From the NCBI GenBank assembly GCA_013816725.1, contig JACDEA010000182.1:1-5540 (forward strand): 5,540 bases of DNA. The letters are read 5' to 3'. The first letter of the stretch is position 1, and the number at the start of each line of letters is the position of its first letter. Source of the DNA: Actinomycetota bacterium. GTDB lineage: Bacteria; Actinomycetota; Acidimicrobiia; Acidimicrobiales; JACDEA01. A program made the position numbers and the translations under genes. Positions 1-5,540 of the stretch are shown here, one piece after another. Below the pieces are notes generated by a model. That model did not search any database. It was not told the origin of the DNA and saw only the letters and a program-made list of their open reading frames with translations.

Positions 1-774
1 GTCAAGGGCTACGAGCTGGGCAAGAACCGCTACGTCGTCCTCACACCCGAGGAGCTGGAGGACTTCGCGCCCACGGTCACCAAGACCGTCGAGATCGAGG
101 ACTTCGTCGACCTGCGCGACATCGACCCCATCTATTACGAGACGACGTACTACGTGGCGCCGGCCGGCGAGGGCGAAGGCGCCCGCAAGGCGTATCGCCT
201 GCTCCTCGAGGCCATGGAGAAGGAGCAGAAGGTGGGCATCGCCCACTTCGTCATGCGCACCAAGCAGTACCTCGCGGCCGTGCGCCCCTACGACGGCGCG
301 CTGGCCCTTTCGACGATGGTGTTCGAGGACGAGATCGTCGCCAAGTCCGACATCGCCGACCTCAAGAACATCAAGGGCAACGTGACCGACCGCGAGGTGC
401 GTATGGCCGCGCAGATCATCGAGTCGCTCACCACCATATGGAAGCCGTCGCGCTACAAGGACACGTACCGGGCCCAGGTGCTCGAGCTGGTCGAGAAGAA
501 GGCCAAGGGCGAGGAGATCGTGGCCGACCAGGCCTCGGCCCCGCCCGAAAAGGTCGTGGACCTCATGGCCGCGCTCGAAGCCAGCCTCCAAGCAGCCAAG
601 AAGGGCAGCCGTCGTGCCGGAGGCGCGCAGTCAAAACAGACCCCGACCCGTCGTGCCGGAGGCGCGCAGTCAAAACAGCGTGCCGGAGGCGCGCAGACAA
701 AAGAGAAGACCGCAACGAAGAAGAAGACGGCAACGAAGAAGAAGACCGCAACTCGCAAGTCCAGGGCGGCGTAG
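1..774 (+). CDS. ku: Non-homologous end joining protein Ku (5' end missing), with repetitive basic C-terminal tail
   Basis: Bacterial Ku forms a homodimeric ring that threads onto double-strand break ends and recruits the ligase LigD for non-homologous end joining. The frame is open from base 1 to TAG at 772-774, giving 257 visible residues. It begins at VKGYELGKNRYVVLTPEELE, which in the family follows the N-terminal beta-barrel start and a Cys-containing segment, so roughly 60-65 residues and the start codon lie upstream. Core family features seen are EIEDFVDLRDIDPIYYE, then (R)KAYRLLLEAM, GIAHFVMRTKQYLAAVRP, and the C-terminal core stretch ending SRYKDTYRAQVLELVEKK. DLMAALEASLQAAKK then marks the usual end of bacterial Ku. 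From about visible residue 203 the protein continues as a Lys/Arg-rich tail made of two repeat families. Similar lysine-rich tails are known in mycobacterial Ku and affect DNA binding; this exact repeat is not one I recognise. No ligD is visible here. The internal ATG at 214 and other in-frame starts are not real starts, because homology extends to base 1. Confidence 0.96.
   Translation, partial: VKGYELGKNRYVVLTPEELEDFAPTVTKTVEIEDFVDLRDIDPIYYETTYYVAPAGEGEGARKAYRLLLEAMEKEQKVGIAHFVMRTKQYLAAVRPYDGALALSTMVFEDEIVAKSDIADLKNIKGNVTDREVRMAAQIIESLTTIWKPSRYKDTYRAQVLELVEKKAKGEEIVADQASAPPEKVVDLMAALEASLQAAKKGSRRAGGAQSKQTPTRRAGGAQSKQRAGGAQTKEKTATKKKTATKKKTATRKSRAA
609..705 (+). repeat. In-frame direct repeats encoding RAGGAQ(S/T)K(Q/E) in the Ku tail
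   Basis: Bases 609-639 and 648-678 are identical over 31 bases, with a 39-base period. A third copy at 679-705 matches 652-678 at 25 of 27 positions and abuts the second copy directly. All spacings are multiples of three, so each copy reads RAGGAQ followed by SKQ, SKQ and TKE. A TPTR linker separates copies 1 and 2. The near-identity at DNA level, including synonymous positions, suggests recent duplication by slippage or unequal exchange. Confidence 0.95.
706..759 (+). repeat. Three 18-bp units encoding KTAT(K/R)K in the Ku tail
   Basis: Units lie at 706-723, 724-741 and 742-759 and encode KTATKK, KTATKK and KTATRK. Units 1 and 2 differ at one base (711 versus 729); unit 3 is more diverged. 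The composition resembles histone-H1-like or HU-type Lys/Ala/Thr tails, which suggests non-specific contact with DNA (inference). On the opposite strand the same stretch is rich in C and T and lies just downstream of the cyclase stop. Confidence 0.9.
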
Positions 775-786
775 CTAGCAGCTAGC
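773..786. repeat. Tandem 7-bp repeat spanning both convergent stop codons
   Basis: AGCTAGC occurs twice head to tail, at 773-779 and 780-786. The stretch contains two palindromic GCTAGC hexamers (774-779 and 781-786). It overlaps the Ku TAG (772-774) and contains the cyclase TAG, read on the minus strand at 784-782. As a hairpin it would give only about five pairs with a 3-base loop and no T-run, so it is not called as a terminator. Confidence 0.85.
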
Positions 787-3700
787 GCGACACGGCGGCG
801 TTGCCGGCGGCGAGGCGGAACGCCGTCTCCCAGCCCAGCGCGTCGATGTCGAGCTCGCGCAAGCGGCGATGCGCGTCGGTCATCACCGCGGCGGCGTCGG
901 GTCGACCCATCGTCTCGAACCCGATGGCGCGGCCCAGGCGGGCCACGGCCTGGTCGAGGAGGTCGTCGGTGCCGTCGACGATGGCGACCGCCTCGGTCAG
1001 CGCGGTCTCGGCCTCCGACGTGCGACCCAGTCGCGCCAGCGCGAGCCCCCGGGCCACCGTGGCCTGCATGCGGTCGATGTAGGTGCCGGCCGACAGCTCG
1101 GGGAGGGTGGCCGCGGTCGACAGCGCTTTTTCGGGGTCGCCGTCGGCGGCGAAGGCCAGCGCCAGCGCGGCGCGGGCGAAGGCCCGCTCGCCGTCGGTGT
1201 GGGCGTCGCGCTCGGCTTGTTCGAGTTGCGCGAGCGCGTCACCCACCCGGCCGAGCTGCAGTTGCGCCAGGCCGGTGACCACACCCCGCTCGCCGTCGCC
1301 GATGGCGTCGCCGGTGATCGAGTCGCTGGTGACCTGCGCGGCCAGCGCCGTCTCGGCCATGTCGGGGTCGCCCAACTGCACTGCGGTGGACGCCTCGATG
1401 AGCCCGGCGAAGTTGGCGCTGTACGCGGCGTGGTCGTGCATGATCTGAAGCCCCTCGTCGATGTCGCCCGACATCACGAGGGCCCGGGCGAGCACGCCGA
1501 GGGTTTGGCGCTCGCGCTCGGCGTCGCCGATGCTCGTGAACAGGCTCAGCGCCTCCCGGGCGTGTTCGACCGCCTCGCGCACGCGTCCCTCGAACAGCCG
1601 CACGTTGGCGAGGAGGGTGTACGTCATGCCGAGGCCCCAGCGGTCGCCGCTCTCGCGGGTCTCGGCGAGGATCGTCTGGGCCAGTCGTCCGGCTTCCTCG
1701 TAGCGACCTTGGAAATAGCGCACGAAACCGAGGAGCCCGAGGGCCCACCCGAGCCCGCCCTGGTCGCCCGCAGCGCGGAAGGCGGCGGCCGACTCGTCGA
1801 GGCGCTCCTCGGCCTCGGTCATCTCGCCTCGCGTGAACGCGATCCACGCCAGGTTCTGCAGCGCCCACGCCTCGCCCCGGCGGTCGCCCAGTTGGCGGAA
1901 GGCTTCGAGCGACTCGGCGATCGGCTGCTCGGCGGCGGCGCCGTCGCCGCTGAAGAGCTTGGTCATTCCCAACAGCCGCAGCGCTTCGGCCGCGCCGGCG
2001 ACATCGCCTTCGGCCTGCGACAACGACAGCGCCTCTTCGAGGCTCGCCGACGACGCGTCCCACGACGCCTCGCCTTGTTCGATCAGGCCACGCACCGCCA
2101 GCGCGCCGGCTCGAGAGGCGCGGTCGTCGTCGTCGACGTGCTTGAGGACCTCGTCGACGTCGGCGCGAGCGCTCGGGAGGTCACGGAGATGGGCCGACGC
2201 CCTGGCTCGATGCAGCAGCACCCGGTTGCGGTTGGCCTTGTCGTTCGGGTCGAGCAGCCGGAAGGCGCGGTCCATGAGGCTGCGGGCGATGAGGTGCTGA
2301 TCGCGCTGCACGACCCGCATTGCCGCCCGCTCGATGGCCTTGAGCGCTTGGTGGCGAACGTCGGTCGGAACGCCGTCGATCGGGCCCAGTTCCATCGTCA
2401 GCTCGGCCGCCACCGCGAGGTGGTATGCGAGCTGCTCGAGCTCTTCCTCCTCGCGGCCGGATTTGCGGCGCTCTTCGGTGAGCCAGTTGCCGACTCGACC
2501 ATGGCGACGGGCCCGCTCGGCCTTGGTCAGGGTGTCGTAGGCCACTTCGCGTACGAGGTCGGAGCGGAAGCTCCACTCGTCGTCCTCCAGGGTGAGCAGA
2601 TCACGCCCCGCGAGGTCCTGCACGACGACTTCGACGTCGACTTCGCCCCGCGCCTCGCCCAGCGCGCACAGTGCGCTGAGGTTTCCGGTGCGACCGATCA
2701 CCGCGGCGTCCTCCAGCGCTGACCGGGCCGACGACGACAATCCGTCGATGCGCGCCGCGATCAGGCCCCGCAGCGTGGCCGGCAGATCGCTGAACCCCGG
2801 CGCGCGCACGCGGCCGTCCCGTTCGACCACGCCGGCCTCGGCCAGCAGCGACACCAGCTCTTCCAAGAAGAACGGGTTGCCACCGGACCGCTCCAGCAGC
2901 AGGTCGCGCAAGTCGGCCGGCAACGGGGATTCGAGCATGGCCGACAACAGGCGGGCCGACGCGGCGGCGTCGAGCGGGTCGAGGTGCAGCGTGACGACGT
3001 TGTAGCGGCCGGGCTTGGGGACCCAGCGCTCTTCTAACTCGGGCCGGGCGGTGATCACGACGAGCACGGGGAGGCCGATCGCCCGTTCCAGCAATTCGTC
3101 GATGAGGTTGAGCAGGAGATCGTCGGCCCAGTGCAACTCGGACAGCGCGATCACCAGCGGCCGGGTGCGGGCCAGTCCCTGGATCACGGCCTGTAACGAC
3201 CGGCGCGCTTCGGCCGGAGCGCGCGCGGGGTCGACGTCCTGCAGAGCGCTCTCGTGACCCATGAGGTGGAGTAGGCCTTCGGCCAGGCGGGCCACTTCGG
3301 CGTCGTCGGGACTGAGACCGGTGATGTCGGTCAGCGAGGCGCGACACTTCTGCAGCGCGGTGTCGGCCGGATCGTCGGGGTCGATATCGCACACCTGGCG
3401 CAGGGCCTCGGCCACGGGCCACCACACGTTGGCCTCCCCGTACGGCACGCAGCGACCTTCGAGAACGGTGGCCCGGTGGTCGTCGCTGGCCATGTTGCAC
3501 ATCTCCTCGGCCAGCCGGCTCTTGCCGATGCCGGCCTCCCCGAGCAGCACGACGACGTGGGCCCGCTGGCGCGTAACGGCAGTAGTGAGCGTGTGGCGCA
3601 GCAACCCCAACTCGGATTCGCGTCCGATGAGCGGTGCCTTTGCGCGTCGGGGGCGCCGTCCCGGCGGCGCCAATGCGTGGATGGCCGTCCACGCGTCGAC

Positions 3701-4297
3701 GGGTTCTTCACGGCCGCGGGCCTGCACGAGGCCGAGGGGCTCGAAGGCCACGACGCCCCGCGTCGCCGCGTAGGTGTCGGGACCCACCACCACGTCGCCG
3801 GCGCCGGCCAGGGTCTGCAGCCGACTGGCCACGTTCACGACGTCGCCCATCGCGGTGTAGTCGCCTCCGGCGCGCAGCGCGCCGACCAAGACCTCGCCGG
3901 TGTTGACGCCGACGCGAAGGCGAACGTCGATACCGCACTCCTCGGCGTAAGTCGCCACGCTGCGCTGCATCTGGAGGGCGGCGCGAACGGCGCGCTCGGC
4001 GTCGTCCTCGTGGGCCAGCGGAGCGCCGAACAGCGCCACCAACGCGTCGCCCACCACCTTGTCGACCCGACCGCCGAACGCAGTGACGTCGCCGGCCAGC
4101 CGTTCGAAGCACGTGTCGACGAGGTTCTTCACCCGCTCGGGGTCGCGGCTCTCGCTCAGCGAGGTGAAACCGACGAGGTCGGCGAACAGCACTGTGACCA
4201 CGCGGCGCTCGTCGCCCCGGGCCCGCAGGGCGTGCCCGCACGAGGAGCAGAAGCGGGCTGCTTCGACTACGGCGGCGCCACAAGACGGGCACGTCAT
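782..4297 (-). CDS. Zinc-ribbon / class III adenylate cyclase / AAA-STAND ATPase / TPR protein (1171 aa)
   Basis: Predicted soluble multidomain adenylate cyclase making cAMP from ATP. A zinc ribbon (C3, C6, C17, C20) opens the protein. The cyclase domain covers about 31-205: metal aspartates D40 (VLFADLVGFT) and D84 (KVVGDALVALFG), substrate-specifying K80 and T148 (YTAMGD), and transition-state N155 and R159 (VNVASR). The set is complete, so activity is likely. An ATPase follows from about 222 (PLIGRESEL): Walker A GEAGIGKS at 253-260, a Walker B-like ALSELHWADD at 384-393 and TARPELEERW further on. A region resembling the family's winged-helix/helical part spans about 500-610 (FRSDLVREVAYDTL), and TPR-like helical repeats run from roughly 690 to 1150. 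No signal peptide or membrane segment is seen, so it is probably cytosolic. The ATG at 4297 is supported by an AGGTGA site and by an in-frame TAA 9 bases upstream. Such proteins are common in mycobacteria and other actinobacteria, often annotated as LuxR-like or AAA-containing cyclases. The input signal and cAMP target are unknown. There is no C-terminal HTH, so it is not itself a LuxR-type regulator. Confidence 0.95.
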   Translation of the reverse strand: MTCPSCGAAVVEAARFCSSCGHALRARGDERRVVTVLFADLVGFTSLSESRDPERVKNLVDTCFERLAGDVTAFGGRVDKVVGDALVALFGAPLAHEDDAERAVRAALQMQRSVATYAEECGIDVRLRVGVNTGEVLVGALRAGGDYTAMGDVVNVASRLQTLAGAGDVVVGPDTYAATRGVVAFEPLGLVQARGREEPVDAWTAIHALAPPGRRPRRAKAPLIGRESELGLLRHTLTTAVTRQRAHVVVLLGEAGIGKSRLAEEMCNMASDDHRATVLEGRCVPYGEANVWWPVAEALRQVCDIDPDDPADTALQKCRASLTDITGLSPDDAEVARLAEGLLHLMGHESALQDVDPARAPAEARRSLQAVIQGLARTRPLVIALSELHWADDLLLNLIDELLERAIGLPVLVVITARPELEERWVPKPGRYNVVTLHLDPLDAAASARLLSAMLESPLPADLRDLLLERSGGNPFFLEELVSLLAEAGVVERDGRVRAPGFSDLPATLRGLIAARIDGLSSSARSALEDAAVIGRTGNLSALCALGEARGEVDVEVVVQDLAGRDLLTLEDDEWSFRSDLVREVAYDTLTKAERARRHGRVGNWLTEERRKSGREEEELEQLAYHLAVAAELTMELGPIDGVPTDVRHQALKAIERAAMRVVQRDQHLIARSLMDRAFRLLDPNDKANRNRVLLHRARASAHLRDLPSARADVDEVLKHVDDDDRASRAGALAVRGLIEQGEASWDASSASLEEALSLSQAEGDVAGAAEALRLLGMTKLFSGDGAAAEQPIAESLEAFRQLGDRRGEAWALQNLAWIAFTRGEMTEAEERLDESAAAFRAAGDQGGLGWALGLLGFVRYFQGRYEEAGRLAQTILAETRESGDRWGLGMTYTLLANVRLFEGRVREAVEHAREALSLFTSIGDAERERQTLGVLARALVMSGDIDEGLQIMHDHAAYSANFAGLIEASTAVQLGDPDMAETALAAQVTSDSITGDAIGDGERGVVTGLAQLQLGRVGDALAQLEQAERDAHTDGERAFARAALALAFAADGDPEKALSTAATLPELSAGTYIDRMQATVARGLALARLGRTSEAETALTEAVAIVDGTDDLLDQAVARLGRAIGFETMGRPDAAAVMTDAHRRLRELDIDALGWETAFRLAAGNAAVSR

Positions 4298-4346
4298 ACC
4301 GTCACCTTAGGGGCGCCTTGTTTCCTATCCCCCTTTCTTGGCGTTG
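4298..4346 (-). other. 49-bp gap between PBP stop and cyclase start
   Basis: The gap is purine-rich on the minus strand (AAGAAAGGGGGATAGGAAAC) and ends in the cyclase ribosome binding site. I see no convincing stem-loop followed by T residues and no clear -35/-10 pair. This is compatible with read-through from the PBP gene, but a weak or unusual actinobacterial promoter here or inside the PBP tail cannot be excluded by eye. Confidence 0.6.
4302..4308 (-). promoter_or_regulatory. Ribosome binding site for the cyclase gene
   Basis: On the minus strand AAGGTGA lies four bases before the ATG at 4297. It matches part of the 16S anti-Shine-Dalgarno complement (AAGGAGGTGA). Together with the in-frame TAA at 4309-4307, it fixes the start. 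Confidence 0.75.
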
Positions 4347-5540
4347 CTATTTGACCGTTGACGAGGTCGACGAACCCGATGGCGGCGCCGACGTGGTCGT
4401 CGCACGGCGGGTCGACGTCGTGCGGGGCGGGTCCGTCGGTTGCGGCTGCGGCGGTGGCGGCGGGGTGGTCTGCGGCGGTTCGAGACTGGTCGGCGTGGTC
4501 GTCGTCGGCGTCGTGGAGCTGGACGACGACGTGGTTGTGGGCGCCCCGACGATCGTGAGACCGAGGCCGTCCGGCGATGCGGTGAAGAGCGGCACCGGCT
4601 TCAGCGACGCCAGCGCGGCGCGCATGGTCTCCGAGAAGATCTGGGCGGGGAACGATCCGCCGGTGACGGAGCGGCCGTGCACGTTGGTCATCGGCACGAT
4701 CTTGTCGGGGTGCCCGACCCACACCGCTGTCGTCAGCGGCGTTGTCATGCCGATGAACCACGCATCGCCGTTGTTCTGCGTGGTTCCCGTCTTGCCGCCG
4801 ACCACCCAGCCCGGCACTTGAGCAGCGACGCCAGTCCCTCGCTGGACAACCTGGATCAGGGTGGCGTTGAGCACGCCGGCGAGCTGGGGGTCGATCACCG
4901 GCTTGGTCGACGGGCGGTGCTCGTAGAGCTGCTTCCCGGTGCGGTCGCGAACGCGGGCGATGCCGTACGGCGCCGCGTACGTGCCCTTGGCGGCAAAGGT
5001 CGCGTAGGCGGTGGCCATCTCGAGCGGATTCGTGCCACGGGTGAGACCGCCCAGTGCGACAGCGGGCCGGTCACGGTCGCCCTCGAGCCTGTCGGCGGGC
5101 ACGCCCGCGTCCGTCGCCGCCTGCACGACCGCAGCGGGACCGACGTTGGGCTGGAGCACGAGCTGCGCGAACACCGTGTTGACGGAATGCACCAGCGCCT
5201 CGTCCACGGTGATCGGTCCGGAGCCCTCCCCCTCGTAGTTGTCCACGGTGTAGGTCTGGCCCTTGTACTGCAAGGTGCGGGGCGAGCTGCCGTCGAACAC
5301 CGAGCGGGGGTCGATCTTGGCCCGCAGCGCCGCGAGGTAGACGAACGGCTTGAACGACGACCCGGTCTGGCGGCGGCCCTGGCTGGCCAGGTCGAACGTC
5401 TGGTCGGAGGCCAACCCCCCGAACAGCACCCGGATGGCGCCGTCGCCGGGGACGACCGTGGCCACCGCGGCCGACGGATCGCCGGGCGCGCCGAGCTGAT
5501 TGCGCACCGCGGCTTCGGCCGCGTCGAACGCCTTGGGGTC
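4347..5540 (-). CDS. Class A penicillin-binding protein, transpeptidase domain and C-terminal tail (5' end missing)
   Basis: This is the C-terminal 397 residues of a PonA-like bifunctional peptidoglycan synthase, an enzyme that polymerises glycan strands and cross-links stem peptides outside the membrane. The frame is open from the right edge (DPKAFDAAEAAVRNQLG, the usual start of the transpeptidase module after the glycosyltransferase) to TAG at 4349-4347. All three penicillin-binding motifs are intact in the visible numbering: SSFK with catalytic S61 and K64, SVN at 119-121, and KTGTT from 250. NNGDAWFIG and the late GGSFPAQIF stretch are also typical of the family. The glycosyltransferase domain, membrane anchor and start codon are off the window. 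A GTG at 5507 is internal, not the start. The last ~64 residues (bases 4350-4541) are a low-complexity Pro/Thr/Ser tail ending TSSTVK, with no PASTA or other domain seen. Class A is inferred from the DPK..AAVRNQLG entry and motif spacing, because the glycosyltransferase cannot be seen. The cyclase gene follows 49 bp downstream in the same direction. Confidence 0.94.
   Translation of the reverse strand, partial: DPKAFDAAEAAVRNQLGAPGDPSAAVATVVPGDGAIRVLFGGLASDQTFDLASQGRRQTGSSFKPFVYLAALRAKIDPRSVFDGSSPRTLQYKGQTYTVDNYEGEGSGPITVDEALVHSVNTVFAQLVLQPNVGPAAVVQAATDAGVPADRLEGDRDRPAVALGGLTRGTNPLEMATAYATFAAKGTYAAPYGIARVRDRTGKQLYEHRPSTKPVIDPQLAGVLNATLIQVVQRGTGVAAQVPGWVVGGKTGTTQNNGDAWFIGMTTPLTTAVWVGHPDKIVPMTNVHGRSVTGGSFPAQIFSETMRAALASLKPVPLFTASPDGLGLTIVGAPTTTSSSSSTTPTTTTPTSLEPPQTTPPPPPQPQPTDPPRTTSTRRATTTSAPPSGSSTSSTVK

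Noticed and set aside
610..705. Possible CRISPR-like array, because of spaced near-identical repeats
   Set aside because: Only three copies, with 8-base and zero-length spacers, all in frame within a protein gene; this is a coding tandem repeat.
453..758. Minus-strand frame with FFFVAVFFFVAVF, resembling a membrane segment
   Set aside because: The hydrophobic run is simply the reverse complement of the Ku AAG/ACG lysine-threonine repeats; the frame is antisense and has no start context.
438..785. 115-codon + frame with CRRRA repeats inside ku
   Set aside because: Its repeats are the Ku tail repeats read in another frame; there is no ribosome binding site or homology.
773..786. Bidirectional terminator or recombination site at the gene junction
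   Set aside because: The stem is about five pairs, the loop is 3 bases, there is no T-run, and nothing nearby suggests integration.
869..2722. 617-codon open frame on the + strand opposite the cyclase gene
   Set aside because: It lies wholly antisense to a convincing gene, has Arg/Gly/His-heavy composition with no recognisable domain, and is the usual high-GC shadow of third-position bias.
4191..4210. TGTGA half-site resembling a cAMP-receptor (CRP) operator
   Set aside because: There is no matching TCACA half at the required spacing and it lies inside the cyclase coding region.
3476..4354. 292-codon + strand open frame over the cyclase N-terminal region
   Set aside because: It is antisense to the zinc ribbon and catalytic motifs and runs into the PBP stop region, with no family resemblance: a shadow frame.
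5505..5507. GTG as the start of the PBP gene
   Set aside because: The frame stays open to the window edge and the upstream residues (DPKAFDAAEAA) match the normal entry into the transpeptidase module, so the start is off the window.

Overview
This is a gene-dense, high-GC window with three protein genes and almost no free intergenic DNA. Bacterial Ku, a class A penicillin-binding protein (PBP) with a Pro/Thr/Ser-rich tail, and a very large cyclase-ATPase-TPR protein all fit an actinobacterium. The PBP tail style would suit a deep-branching lineage such as Acidimicrobiia, but that placement is only inference from general resemblance.

Layout: bases 1-774 (+) hold the C-terminal 257 residues of the end-joining protein Ku, whose start lies off the left edge. 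Its core is followed by a basic, repetitive tail: three RAGGAQ(S/T)K(Q/E) units, then three KTAT(K/R)K units. Bases 782-4297 (-) hold a complete 1171-residue protein with a zinc ribbon, a class III adenylate cyclase domain, an AAA/STAND-type ATPase, a helical region and TPR-like repeats. Bases 4347-5540 (-) hold the C-terminal 397 residues of a class A PBP (transpeptidase domain and tail), whose start lies off the right edge.

Ku and the cyclase converge tail to tail. Their stop codons are 7 bases apart and both overlap a tandem 7-bp repeat. The PBP and the cyclase run in the same direction with a 49-bp gap, which contains the cyclase ribosome binding site and no visible terminator, so they may be co-transcribed. 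I see no direct functional link between Ku and the other two genes.

No RNA genes, mobile elements, CRISPR arrays or attachment sites were seen, and I found no wholly new system. The points most worth following are the soluble-adenylyl-cyclase-like design of the large protein, with a Lys/Thr substrate-specifying pair, and the repeat-built tail of Ku. There is no gene-free stretch longer than 49 bp.
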